This document shows, piece after piece, positions 21,784 to 36,700 of a stretch of 64,000 bases of DNA. The notes under the pieces are model-generated. The model was not told the DNA's origin, ran no database searches, and saw nothing but the letters and a program-made list of their open reading frames with translations. How positions within the stretch are numbered: the first letter of the stretch is position 1; each line of letters opens with the position of its first letter. This DNA is from Diadophis punctatus similis (Eukaryota > Chordata > Lepidosauria > Squamata > Dipsadidae). Made by a program: the position numbers and the translations under genes. Location of the stretch: the NCBI GenBank assembly GCA_023053685.1, contig JALIGW010000001.1, positions 73,696,240-73,760,239 of the forward strand, in the 5' to 3' direction.

Positions 21784-24700
21784 CTAGAATTACAATTATA
21801 TTAAGGAGTTACTCCACTGTTTTCTGATAGATAAAACTCTATGACATGCTTCAGATGTAATGAGCCTCGTTCATGATGATTTAGACTGTATTCTACTTCG
21901 TTTCCCCATTTCCCCTCCCTCTCTTCCTCTTGTTGCATGTCCATTTGAAGCAAATCTTTCTTGTTTCTTAAACTAGTTTCCCATTTGAAACGATATTCTG
22001 GTTATAAAATTAGCTCATTATATCTGCATTGAACCATTGGTTGCTATGTACTCCCCCAACTAAAGAGGGCACTGATCTTTACTACACAAAGAGCAGATAG
22101 GTATGTGAAACCACCTATATAGTAACATCATGATAATTTATTTTATATCTTTAATACTGTCCCCCCTGGGTAAGATATTGAGAACACCATTATCAGTACA
22201 CATAAGAGTGTGCTTTCTAAGATTCCAAAAAGAAATGTTTCTTGGACAAGATGTTTTGAAAACTGAAACTGTTAAGAGGCTGGACCCTGGATGATGTACC
22301 TGTAAAACATGCGCTTTAACTATTTTGCCTAAGCCACCTAAATGAAAAAGCATGAAGATTATTTTATAATGCAAGGTTGTGCAGCGGCAGCCAAAAAAGC
22401 CAATGCAATCCTGAGTTGCATTAACAGAGGGATACAATCTAGAACTAGGGAGGTATTAATACCACTCTATAAAGCCTTAGTTAGACCACAACCAGAGTAC
22501 TACATCCAGTTCTGGTCACCACACTATAAAAAAGACATTGAAGCTGTAGAGAAAGTGCAGAGGAGAGCAACCAGAATGATCAGGGGACTAGAAACTAAAA
22601 CATACGAAGAGCGGTTGCAGGAACTGGGCATGGCCAGTCTAGCAAAGAGAAGGACCAGGGGAGACATGATAACAGTGTTCCAATACTTGAGGGGCTGCCA
22701 CAGAGAGGAGGGGATTAGGCTGTTTTCCAAAGCACCAGAAGGCCAGACAAGGAATAATGGATGGAAACTGACCAAGGAGAGATTCAACCTGGAAATAAGG
22801 AGGAACTTTCTGACAGTGAGAGCGATCAACCAGTGAAACAGCTTGCCTGCGGAGGTTGTGAGAGCTCCAACACTTGAGACTTTCAAAAGGAGATTGGACT
22901 GCCATTTATCCGAAATGGTGTAGGGACTCCTGCTTGAGCAGGGGGTTGGACTAGATGACCTACAAGGTCTCTTCCAACTCTAATAATAATCTAATCTAAT
23001 CTAAACTTGGTGGGAGGCCCAAGCTGTCCTTTATATTTGGCTTTGGAGGGTTGTGCCACTGAGAGCAATGGGTGAAGGTAAGGCTGGTAATCTATTTTAC
23101 TAAGCGTTACTGTAAAGCTTCAGTCAACCAAAGCATTGATGAGCAGTAGAGATCAATTTTTATGGGCTCATCTGTTGATGACCATGGTACAGATAGTCCT
23201 CGACTTACAACAGTTCGTTTAATGACCATTCGAAGTTACAACAGCACTAAAAATGGTGACTTATGACCGTTTTTCACACTTACGGCCGTTGCAGCATCCC
23301 CATGGTCATGTGATCAAAATTCAGAGGCTTGGTAACTGGTTCATATTTATGACGGTTGAAGTGTCCCGGGATCATACAATCACCTTTTGAGACCTTCTGA
23401 CAAGCAAAGTCAATGGGGAGACGGGATTCATTTAACAAATGTGTTACTAACTTAACAAATCAAGTGATTCACTTAACAACTGTGGCAAGAAAGGTTGTAA
23501 AAAGTGGGGCAAAACCCACTTAACAAATGTCTCATTTAGCAACAGAAATCTTGGGCTCAATTGTGGTCGTAAGTCAAGGACTACCTGTGTTGTAATTTGA
23601 AATACCAGTATAAGATGAGTAAACAGTCATAAGTATGATTTAATGGAGGACTTAATGGAATGGAGGAATTTAGAGAGTACTGTACAGGTAAAATTATGAG
23701 GTGATTTGGAGAACCAAGTATGAATTATAATAAAAGTATAGGAGGCTTGTTGGATGAAAGATGTAAAAAAGCTATGAAGAAAAAGAATCCTGTAACAAAA
23801 TGACTTATGCAAAAAATGAGTGTGAAAGGTATTATATAACTGTACATAAAGAAAAAGGAAATTGCAAAGAATGTAGTGAAGGAGTACAAGGAAGAGTTAT
23901 GATGTCAGAGAAAATGCAAGGTGATTTTAATGACAATAAGCAGCATAAGAATAAAAATGATGAAATGACTTAGAATGAAAGTGAAGCGAGGGAATGCTGG
24001 AATGATTGCTTTACAGTTTTGCATTGGTATGTTGTAGAATAGGATTAAAATAAATGCCATAAATTTAAATTGAATATAAGTTGAAAAATAATGAGGAGCC
24101 ATCAATGCAATGAAAATGTTGAAAAACTGTAAGACTGGGTATAGATGGTATAACTGGAGATATGTTAAAGTACTGTGATTAGATTATGGAGCAGTGTGCA
24201 AATTGATAAATAAACATGTGAAAACTGCATCTGGGCCCAAATTGGCCAGATGCTACTATAATTTCCTCACACAGCAGGATATGTGACAATAAATGGAATT
24301 GAGAACAGGGCAAAGACACAAAAACTGAATGCAGTGGGAATGGGATATTTAAGAAGTGTATAGGTTAAACAAGAATAGAATCCACCAAAAAAAGGAAACT
24401 GAATGAATGTGTACTATATATAAAAATGATTGACCAGCATGAAAGAAACTACAGAGATGGTTTGATTATATAGAGAGAAAGAACAGGGGTTAAGTTGAAA
24501 AAACACTCTCAAAAGCAGAGAAGTGAGAAGTTTTAAGAAGGAAAGATTATGTATGGTATACAACATAGATGGTATACAACATAGTATATAATTGTGATTG
24601 AAGACTGTCATTAAAGCAAAGATTGTAGCATGCAAAAATATGGTGAGGTGTAGGGAATAGTGGTGATGTAAATGCATATAGTTAGGTTGTTTTCTTTTTT

Positions 24701-27700
24701 GTTATTTCTTTCAATTCTTACTTTTAGTTGCTACTTTACATTCTTTTGCTGTATTTTGCATAATGTTGCTTAACCAAAAGGGAATAGTGTAGTATATATG
24801 TAAATTCATTTAATGAGAACTAAATTAAACAAATTACATCTACTTAATCTGATTAAGATTTTTTTTAAAAAAGGCATCTTCTCTCTCATTAAATTTTAAA
24901 TCACAGTTTCTCCTGAAATATTTTAAGTAAACTATAGTTGCCTTTTATATTGCATCATTCATCTGAGAGTTTCACAGCACACTCTGGAGTAGTAGACCAT
25001 AAACTGTACGTGCAAATACAGTTCAATTTTAGACATTAAACGGTTTCATGACTACTTTAGGAACTGTTTCAGAGACCAGATGGCTTTTTGGGGCCCTATT
25101 TGGCCTCATGCACATGAACTATCCTTCTAAGTCTAATCAACTATCCTTCTAAGAAGCAAAGTAAGTTTCTGGGTATGCACGTGTAAATGAAATACAATAA
25201 CACCATACTTTGTTAATTTTGTGATTTTCCCAGGAACGAGTTCCTCCTCATATTGTCATCCCGTTATGTGGACAAATGAATCCAATCTCAATTTTGTGCA
25301 TATGGACTTCACAAGACAACTTCCTCATTATCATGAAATCATCAAGAATGTTCTTAAAAGCATTTCCCTATGTCATCAGAGTGATAAAAGGATCCGTCTT
25401 GTCAACAAGTGTAATGAAAGACTATTTCTTTCTACAGTAATAATTCCAAGTATCCTATTTACAACAACAACAAAACAAAAAAACTGGAATCAGGCAGTAA
25501 ATATATTTTGGAAATGTGCAGAGAGTTACCTGTAGGTGAATCACCAGCACTACTTTGAGTGTCATCGTCTTCTTCTGGCTACAAATAAATACAGCCTTGC
25601 GTTAATGTCATGATATGAATTTAATTTAACAAATTATGCACCTTGAATTTAGAAAAATGTGTCATTAATATATCTCAAGGTTTGGAAAGGTCAAACCATT
25701 AAAAAAAAACCTAAATACTTTGAAGAAGCTGTATTTCTATAGAGGAAGATTATCATAAAAGAGAGGCACTTAATTCCTGAGTTCAGGAGGATTTTATTGT
25801 GGTAAGATAGATTTGAAAAATCTGCAGCAGATGCTTTTGCTATTACAAAAAACCAACAAGCTTAGATGAAGAGATTTCCCCCCCCCTCCCGCTCTTATTG
25901 CAGCTTTAAAGATGAAAGCAGGTGGGGTTTTCCCCTTGAGATATTTTCAGTAAAGTACAGTTGGCTTTTGTATAGCGTCATTCACCTGAGAGTATCACAG
26001 AGCACTCTGGAATAGATCATAAACTCTGCATGCAAATACAGGTAAACTATGTAGTTATATAATATGCTGTAACCAGACACCTTTACTTACCTACACTTAA
26101 CTGCATTAGTACATCCATTCCAAAGAAGCCACATAGATAATTTATGTGGCAAGGCCATGACAACCATGCATACAGTGCCTAATCTGCCTTTTGAGCTTGA
26201 TCACAATTTGGAGAGGAGGCTGAGAGAAACTTAACACCTTCAACTTAAAACCGTTTACATTCCATGTTTAATTGTACCAGACGTATTGTTTCTGCGGTAC
26301 TAGCAATGCTAAATATTGAATACTTTATGCCTAGTTCTCCGAAATATTATACATGGAATAGGATGGTTTTTCCTCTTATTTCTTTGTGTTACATATTTTC
26401 TTTTTATTTTCATCAGTACTGCTTAACCTTAGGTGACTTCTTTTAGTTCCAGCAAAGCAGGATGCCAAATGAGTCAAAATGAGAGTCACGTCAGTCTTTA
26501 AATTGCATGTTTTTTTTTAATTTTCTTTTCTTTTATCACCAAGGATAAAACACAAAACAGGAAAAAAAACCCAGATTAACAAACATCCAAAATTAAAACA
26601 GAGAAAAAACATCTTGTGTAAAAAAAAATCTTTTGATTCTAATTTTAAACATTAAAAAATCCATCCCAGTTGAATGCTGAAAGATACATCAAAAAATAAT
26701 ATGTTCTCCTCCCCTTACATATCTGGTCTCCAAATAATTATAAATAATTATAAACGTTCCCATCCACTCCAGTCTTTAAATGGCATGTAGAATAACAGAA
26801 TAATTTATTTGGAAGGGACCTTGGAGGTCTTCTAGTCCAACCCCCTGCTCAGGCAGGAAACCCTATAAACATTATATTATATTATATTATATTATATTAT
26901 ATTATATTATATTATATTATTATATTATATTATATTATATTATATTATATTATATTATATTATATTATATTATATTATATTATATTATATTATATTATAT
27001 TATATTATATTATATTATTATATTATATTATATTATATATTATATTATATTAATTATATTATATTATATTATATTATATTATATTATATTATATTATATT
27101 ATATTATATTATTATATTATTATATTATATTATATTATATTATATTATATTATATTATTATTATATTATTATAATATATTTTTATTATATGTATTATATA
27201 ATATATATATAATATATAGAAACATTATAGTTAAATGGTTGTACCATCTCTTCTTTAAAACCTCCAGTGTTGGAGTACCCAGAACTTCTGGAGGCAAGTA
27301 GTTCCAGTGTTTTTTACCTCAAAACAGAGTGAGACAAGGACCCAAAATAGTGTGAAATATGGAAATGCAGGGCCAGAATTAAAGAGGGAGTATTAGGAAA
27401 ATAGAGAAGAGGCAATAACACAAGTTATAGAAGCAGGAATATAACACAGAATTAACACAGCAATATATTCATTTTATTTTCAGTGTTAAGACTTAAATAG
27501 TATTACTTCATGCACACAAAAGAGAAAATATTAGATGATTTCAACAATCCTGATGTTTCCAGGAAAAATATCCTACACTGCAGCTTATTCACTTTGCACA
27601 GATTGCAAAGGTAACTAAACTAAGCAATAATTATAAAAATAAAGTTTCTATTTGTCTTAGATTTATAATTTTTATCAGATGCATCCAAATTTTCTTAATT

Positions 27701-30700
27701 TTTATTCAGTTTGATAATAAAAAACCATTTGACAAACAAAACCAAATTACTGTCTGTTTTTTGGATATTATACACCATCCAAGGTACAATTGTATTGAAA
27801 GATTAATAACTATAAAGCATTACATTTAACAATTTTGTTAAAGAAATGCCTCTTAATAAATTGCAAGACCAGACAAAACTACAAATTTGTCTCATGTGAG
27901 GGAAGGTAAGAAAATCCAGTCTTGCCTAAAGGCAGAATATGGATTCTGCACATCCATTTCACTACTTAAGGCAAAAGAAAGAAGAGGTTGCAGCCAGAAT
28001 AAGAATTTGCAATGCTTGATTCAAAATACAGCCAAAAAGGTGTTAAGTAAAATAACTAGGAATCAAAGCAGTTTGGTTGCTTTCTAGTCCTAAGCTGTAA
28101 TGTGGTGATTACCTTTGGCTTGGGGCAAAATGTTGAACCCATACAATCGTGGTTTTAACAACAGATTGTTGTTTCAATTAGCCTGTGGCATATGGAGATG
28201 TATGAATGTGGTCAATAAGTTGCCAATGCTGCAAAATTTTCATGCCTAGGTTTGCATTTCTTCAAGGACTTTAGTATAAGATGAATCTCCTACCTCTTAA
28301 GTTCTTAATTAGGGCCCTCTCTGGGTATTTATTTACTAAAATATCATCTACTCTTGTTGTCTATTCTTCCTATTCTAGACAGTTTACAACATATGGACTA
28401 AATCATTAACACAATAAGAAAATCCAGCCATAAAACCAAGAAATAATAAACAAAACAATTAAAAACTATTTTAAAAAAACCTGTAGTTGCCATCATGTAA
28501 GTCTGAACTCTCTCTCTTAAAGACTGTTTTCTTGTCTTCTATCATTTGATAGATGCACTCCTAACTTTGTGGCAAGCTATTTCAGAGGGAGGATTTAGTA
28601 TGAGAAAATCTATCTTGAGTCCCAGTCACCCAGCCCTGATTTCTTTCAGGGTGGGTACCCAGGACATCTCTTCTTTATTTGATAGTATAGGTCAGGCAGA
28701 TTCTACAAGATTCAACAAGGGGGCGTGCATAAGCACACTAGCGTGCCTACCGTCCCTGTCCTACTGTCCCCATTTATTTGTAATCATTTCCTATGTTCAT
28801 GTCTATGTTTATACTTATACCTGTTTTCTTGTACATATTTGACAAATAAATAAATAATACATGAAGTAGATGGATCTGAAGATAAGGCGCCAAACTGTAG
28901 TATGCCTTTCCTTCACTGCAGGCAAAGAGTATCTAAAATTCAGGATTTTTTTCATGGTGTCTTCTGCCCTTTTTCCAGATTGCACCTGAGTTTGAAATAA
29001 AACTTTCAGCACTGACTTACAGTAAACTGGGAAACAATACTGAAAAGTCTAAATGTTGATAAATAACAATAAATAATATTGACAAATATTCTAATAGGAT
29101 TAATAACATTTCAATTACCTGATGTATCAAGCCAGAATCTGATGTTAGGCTTGTAATGTTAATGGATGAAATTTCCAAAGTCACTTTTTCTGTTTGGTAT
29201 TCTTCATCTACAAGGCAAATATTCTTCAATGTTAGTCAGGTTTGGATCTCTTGATCAAAATATTTCTAAAAAGGTTCTGTAATTCAGAAAGATTACAGTG
29301 CCAATTCAAGTAATGTATCAGGGCAAGAAAGAAAGCTGTAATACAGGCATACTGTTCCATTCATAAAATTTAGCATAACCAGTGACAACTTGCCTAAAAT
29401 TCTACATACCTAAGATTGTAGAAGGAACTAACCTGTGGGCACATTATCAACCATTGGCTTCCAGAAAGGATGTATTGAATGAAAGCCCTGTGTATATACA
29501 GAGTAGGTGAGGAATTGCTATTCTCTATTATGCTAATCTTCTTTCCCCTGAAATAAAATACCATATATCCCTCTTCCAAACCATTCAATATGTCACACTT
29601 GCCTGCCAATTACATTAAAATCATCCATTTTACAACTGGCTCCCATGTGAGTTGCAATAATTATTAATGATAACATCTGAAATGTCATGCAACATTTCAC
29701 TGGCTTCATTCCTGAATATCCAGTTATCATTAACAGGTACAAAAACAAAGCCAGATCTTTTAAATTGCCTGGGTGTGTTCATATACAATAGTTACCCTCA
29801 TCAAATCCAGAGCAATTTCAGGTCTAAGTATAGCAGAAAGAGAAGAGGGAGAGGGGAAAGAGGAAAAAGAAATTGCTGCTGAGACAAACCTTATAAAGAT
29901 CAATCTTCCTCAAACTTGCCACAGTTGGAATTTACTCCAAGAATTCTAAAAATTGTCATGGTGTCTGAGCAATTTTGAGCTCTTTAAGTCCAAACAACTG
30001 GAAATGCCCAGATCAGGGAAAGCTAATGTTAGACTCTAACTTCCATCTACATGATACCACTGGAGAGCTAGATCTTCTTTTTCATAGTAATGATCTTAAG
30101 TCTACCTTCTAGTACATGTATTACATTCCAGGTAATTCAATAAATATTAGTTACGATGACAATTGTTACAAAAACAAAATATTTAAAAACCTTAGAGAAT
30201 ACTGCTTTATCAGAATAAACATTCATATTTTTATTTGCCATTCCATATAGAATGGAAATTTCTTCAAAATAATTATCTCTCTTTAAGTGATTTCTCTCTT
30301 GCTGTTGTTTGGTTGTTTATTGATCGATTTTGGATACCATCCATATTTTTAGAGTAAGTTGAGTTGCATTAGCAAGGACCAGATCTAAAACATGACTAAA
30401 TTTTGTGCTGTATGTCTGGACATAAAGTAGTTCCACAATTGCATGAAGAGATCGATGATGTTCCTTCTGCTTTTATTGCTTCACACTGTATTGATGATTC
30501 CTACTTTGGCAGGATCTTCTAGCCTCCTGTAGATACTTTCAGTATCAGAATGAATAAGAAAACAGATGATCCATGTGCAATCTTTTGGCCCCCAGCTAAT
30601 TCTTGGTTCCCAAACATTCTTTTGTGGTGGATATCAGAGAAAGTATATATTGTTATTGCTTATCCATTACTTTCTTATAAGTGTCCTTCAAATGTTCATG

Positions 30701-33700
30701 TATGCCTTTAAACATATAAGTGGCAAATATGGACAGATTCCAAACAGAATCCTCCAGAAGTGCAGATGACTACTTTGGGTAAGAAGCATGCCATCAATGT
30801 TACTATCTATTCCCTCAATTTCAGTAACTGGCCATGCAAGATTATTGGAAACTTAGTACCTTAAGTAGATCCCTAAGGGTGGAAGAATTGCATAAAAGTA
30901 TAAATTACATTCACAACTTGCAAAAAATTACCAAAAGGCTCAACTTCTGAAATAAACCAAAAGTCTGGGATAAATGGTCCTGAAAAATGAACTGAGTTTA
31001 AATCACAAGGAGAAAGTTACTGATGTGGGATATTTGCAGATAACTACTGCCATATGCTTAGGATAGATTCATGAGGCAAAAAATAGTATTCAATGGAGAA
31101 TTCCAAATACTTCAAAGCATAAGAATTCACCTGATGGAGATGTAAAAGGATATATTTGAATCCTCAAAGAAGTAGAGGTAAAACTTTCACAAAGTTACTT
31201 TATAAAATGTCTTAGCCCTGATAAACAACTATAGGTTGTAGAGATCCAAGGCAGGTTAACTCCCTTTATCTTTCTTCTCAACCAAGAAATGCAAGAAACA
31301 TTATATTTGCTCCTTTGAGTATGAATTCCTGAAATTCCAGGCACCACACAGAGAAAATGAGGGATAAATGAATTATTCCCTCTTGTAGCTGAGTGTTGAA
31401 CTCAGTGGTATAATACATACAGTATGTCCTATGATCATACACAGAAATTCATAGGACTGTAGTGTTTTCCTAAACTGACAAATGTATACAGTAGTAAACA
31501 TCATAAATAAAACATCATGAGTTTAGGAGAAGGAACAATATCTATAAAAATTGTCTTGACTGTCATCTTTTAGATTTTGGTCAGTATTATCTGTGCGGTC
31601 TGGTTATCTCTTATATAAGGTGTACATACAATATGAGTGTCTTCGAGAGGAGCAAGTCCTGGATTAAGGAGGATCCTTCTGAGCACAGACTCAAATTACA
31701 TTAAACTTGCTGCTGCTGTTATCCATCTGTCCACTGATGAGGCCCACCCATCAAAGAGAGGGTTTCCAATACAATTCATAGTGTTCTGAGAAATTCTTCA
31801 TGAGAAAGACTAACAGATTTCAGCAAGCCAAGTACAAGAAAGAGAGCCATTAACTATCTTGCTGTTGGCTTGGTATTTCATAGTATTGACCTGCCTCTTG
31901 GAGAGAATATAACCTTCAGAAGAAAATAGTTCTGATGCCCATTGTTTATCCTGTGGGAGATGACAGAACAGTAAGGCTATTGTCTTTTATAGGAAACAAT
32001 GATGTTAGCTAGATAAGCCTAAAACAGCGGTTCTCAACCTGGGGGTTGCGACCCCTTTGGGGGTTGAACGACCCTTTCACAGGGGTCGGGAGACTTCACC
32101 CGGACGCCGCCATTTGGGTTCTTTTACCCTCTGCGCATGCACAGAATGCTTTGCGCATGCGCAGAGGGTAAAATAACCCAAATGGTGGCGGGGTGGGGGT
32201 TGCAGCGGCGGCGGGGTGGGGTTGCGGGGGCGGGTCGCGGGTCACGGCATTAGGAAGGTTGAGAACCACTGGCCTAAAGGATGTAGAGCCAAAAAGACAA
32301 GGCTGCTGTGGAATAGGTACTGTGATTCTTTGTATCAGATTTCTTTACTTCGTGATCCACAAGTTTTTTTCTTGACTTGGACTGAAATGGGTTTATAATT
32401 AAATGCTTAAATAAAATGTGTAGTCCCCCTCCATCAGTTCTCTATATTCTGCAACATCAATGGAACAGAAATTAACCAATGCCGTGTGCCCTTTGCAGTT
32501 TAAAAATAGAACAGGCAAAACAGGTATGATAAGTCAGCATCCAGAGTAATCTGGAACCAGGCTTTTTAAAAATCTTTGTAAATAAATAAACCAGGAGCCT
32601 AACCATCTGCAAGCATCAAGTGGAATATTAGATCATCCATACCCTTTGAGTGAATAATCCTCATATCTAATGACATGGATAATTGCAATAAAATGAAATT
32701 TGTTTTCTAACATCAATCCAGTGTACTAATTGCCTACATTCAGGTGCACTGTGATTAAGGTTGCTTGTTCTGAGGTGGGAGAAGATGAGATGAAATGTTG
32801 ATACTGAACTTCAAACAAGCTTGGCTCACCACCTCCATGAGGTAGTATCAAAATTGGAAGATGGGCCCGGATAGAAAGCTATCATGCCTCAGCTGGCATG
32901 TCGCAAGAAAGAAGTTTGATGGTCCAGGCTGCATGGCCTGATTATATATCGTATCAAACAAAGGTAGTGGTCTGTTAATGAAACTGCTGAATCTCCTATA
33001 GCCAGGATGGCGAACCTATGGCACGCATGCCCGAAGTGGCATGCGGAGCCATGTCGCCTGGCATGCACGGTGCCGCCCGTTCCTCTTCCGGGTTTCTGGT
33101 GCGCATGCGCGTGCGATGATCAGCTGGCCTTCATGTGTGCGGCAGTACCAGAAACTGGAAGAGCTGGTCTTCCGTTTTCCGGCGTGAGCATGTGTGCCAG
33201 CCAGCTGATCATTGCGCGTGCATGCGCGCTAGTAACTGGAAGAGTAGCTGGGTGTGCCAGAAACCGGAATTTCATTTTCCAGCGCACACATGCCCCCTGG
33301 GCAGCTCCTCTTCCAGGTTGCGGCCCCAACGAGTGCACGCGCTCCCTTTTCAGCACTCGGTACCGAAAAGGTTCACCATCACTGTCCTATAGAGAAGGTG
33401 ACTCAGATTACTTTAATAGCATGAGGCGGCAATGGAAACAATTATCACAAATTTTGTTGTACCATATGAAATAAGATATGCATTCTGACAGAGGAGACAG
33501 AGAACATCTATCATCACCAGAGATTTTATAATTGGGAAAGTTTATAAACATATTAACTTAATAAAAAAACCATTGACTGTGGCACTGACTGACTCAATGC
33601 AGAGAATATGAGAACAGAAACTCCTACAGGTAAGAGAAGCAGAAGAAAGTAGCTTTCTGAGGAGAAGTAGCACGGGTCAGTGAAATTGGGTCCTTCGGGG

Positions 33701-36700
33701 TAGGTAGTCGACTATCTCCCGTACAGGATTACTTTACAAATAACTCAAGGCAGCTAACATACCTAATACTCCTTCCTCCTACTATTTTCTCCACAACAAC
33801 AACAACCCTCTGAGGTGAGTTGGGCTGAGAGAATGACTGGACCAAGGTCACCCAGCCATCTTTTATATCTAAGGCAGGACTAGAATTCACATTCTCCTGG
33901 TTTCTAGCCCAGTGCCAATTAGACCAAACTATATCTCTGGTGATGGAATTGAGCTACTAAGGTGAAAATGAACGAAGGAGAGAAAACCATAAGATATTTT
34001 CTTAATTGGTGGCTTCTTGACCTTAGAAGATTTTGAAAGTCTCATAGTTAATAAAAGCTGGGAATTTCAGCAAATATATCTGGAGTCAGTTCTAGAAAAT
34101 TATGAAGTCTATGAAGGGACATAATAGATTCTCTATTGTGCCATATCTAATCAAGTTGCATATTACAATATTTTTTAAAAAATAAGAACTGCAGTCATTG
34201 TCATTTTCTATTTTTACCTTTGGGTAATGCTGTATCTTGGACAGGATACTTTTCTATCTGTTCAGACAAAAAGAAGAAGCATATTTTTATACAATTATTT
34301 TAGATACATTTTGAAACACCAATTATTTTGACTTATTAAGTTTTTTGTTCTGCTTAATTTGTAACCTTCCAAGCCAAATACAGTCTCCCAGCTGTTCACT
34401 GAGCTTGCCAAGTATTCAACAATTCACATACAGTATTTATCCAGTCCCAAGCAGGAATAAGGAATCAATAAAGATTTATCAAGCCCCTTATCTGAAAGTT
34501 TAGCAGAAATTATGAAAAACCTTGGACGGGTCTGCCGGTAAAGATGGCAATCTCTCACTCCTCCTTCTATAATTTGATTCAGAATCTTTCACAATGATTT
34601 TCAACACTTTCATCTTTATAAGATTTTGAAACAAATACTTTTAAAGGAAATTTTAATGGCAGAAAGTGAAGAGGAACTAAAGAGCCTCTTGATGCGGGTG
34701 AAGAAGGAGAGTGCAAAAGTTGGCTTGAAACTCAACATTAAGAAAACTAGGACCATGGCATCCGGACCTCTCAATTCCTGGCAAATAGATGGGGAAGAAA
34801 TGGAGGTAGTGACAGATTTTATTTTCCTGGGCTCCAAGATCACCGCCGATGGGGACTGCAACCAAGAAATTAATAGACGCTTGCTCCTGGGAAGGAAAGC
34901 TATGGCAAATCTAGACAGCATACTAAAAAGCAGAGACCCTGCCAACAAAAGTGCATATAGTCAAGGCTATGGTTTTCCCAGTTGCAATGTATGGCTGTGA
35001 AAGTTGGACCATAAGGAAGGCTGAGCATCAAAGAATTGAGGCCTTTGAACTATGGTGCTGGAGAAGACTCCTGCGAGTCCCTTGGACTGCAAGGCGATCA
35101 AACCGGTCAGTCCTAGAGGAGATCAACCTTGACTGCTCTTTAGAAGGCCAGATCCTGAAGATGAAACTCAAATACTTTGGCTACCTAATGAGAAGGAAGG
35201 ACTCACTGGAGAAGAGCCTAATGCTGGGAAAGATTGAGGGCAAAAGAAGAAGGGGAAGACAGAGAATGAGGTGGCTGGATGGAGTCACTGAAGCAGTAGG
35301 CATGAGCTTAAATTGACTCCAGAGGATGGTAGAGGACAGGAAGGCCTGGAGGAACGTTGTCCATGGGGTCGCAATGGGTCGGATACGACTTCTCAACTAA
35401 CAACAACAACAACAAAGGAAATAATCCTTAAGGACCAACTTCATTAAGCATTCATGACACTAGTGCAAATAATAAAACCACTACAAGGGTTCTCAAACAA
35501 ATCTTGGATAATGACTCCAACCGCATCTCTCACCACTGAGTTTTCGGGTTACAACTCTTTTTTATCCACACAAACCAATGGAAAGGGAATCCTCATTTGT
35601 CCATCTCTGAATCAACAGAACAATCTAAATATGAATCACTGATTAGTTATGGTCATTTTCCTTCTTGATTACAGAGATTAACACATACTAACTGCTTTGT
35701 TTCTAGTTGTTACCATTTCAAGAAGTATCATCAAAAATAGCTGGTTGATGCATAAAAGAAGAGCAGCACTAGCATCACTCATTCTTTATAGAGACATACT
35801 GTATGTACTGTAACTAGATGAAACAGGCATTAACTTCCCATTACAACACTTTCTTATTATTAAAAAAAAACAGTCAGAATTCTATAGTTTTTAGAAGTCT
35901 GAAACTCAGAAGTAACTTAACTAAATATTCTCTTCCACAGCACTCTATGCCGTAGAGAGTGTGTGGCAAGCTAATTAACTATTTGGGAAGATCACAAAGG
36001 AAATGATTGGGTGGTTCATATCCCTAGACTTATTTCAGAGTCTGTATCTTGTCACATCTTAATTACTGAACTTTTCTGTGAGTATGAAATACTATGTACA
36101 ATAATAGCAACCAACAAGTAAAATAAGTAAATTAATGACCTACCGTATATACTCAAGTATAAGCCGAGTTTTTCAGCCCACTTTTTGGGCTGAAAAAAGC
36201 CGCCTCGGCTTATACTTGAGTCAGTGAAAAATTTGCCCGAAATGGAGGAGAAAAAGGGGCGGGGCCATGCCGCTGGGTGACGCTCGTGAATGGCCCGGCG
36301 CCCCTGTGAGTTTCCCCTCCCTCTGTGTCAGTTTGCCGCGCAGCGCGCACCGCACCATCCCCCCTCCTCACGTTCTAATGTAATGCAGGGCTGTCTTACG
36401 ATTCCCCTTCCTCCCCCCCTCCCTGCCGCTCTGCAACGATGTCCCACCTCCTCCTTGTTATGGCAAGCAGCCACATAGCGATATCCCACCTCCTCTGGTA
36501 TGACAATGTCTATGCTGATAACCTCACACCAGCTAATGCTGAAGCTCTGTTTGGACATACAGATGATGAGGAGGAATCCAGTTTTGAAGGATTTTAACTC
36601 TTGTGTTTTAGCTTGGTTGCTGAATGAGCTAAGGTTTTTGTACTTTTAAAGTTATTGTTGATACCATATTGTTTTTATTGACCCTCTTTTCCACTTACAG

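Noticed and set aside
26871..27220. Possible CRISPR-like or satellite array
   Set aside because: A pure pentanucleotide microsatellite with no spacers.
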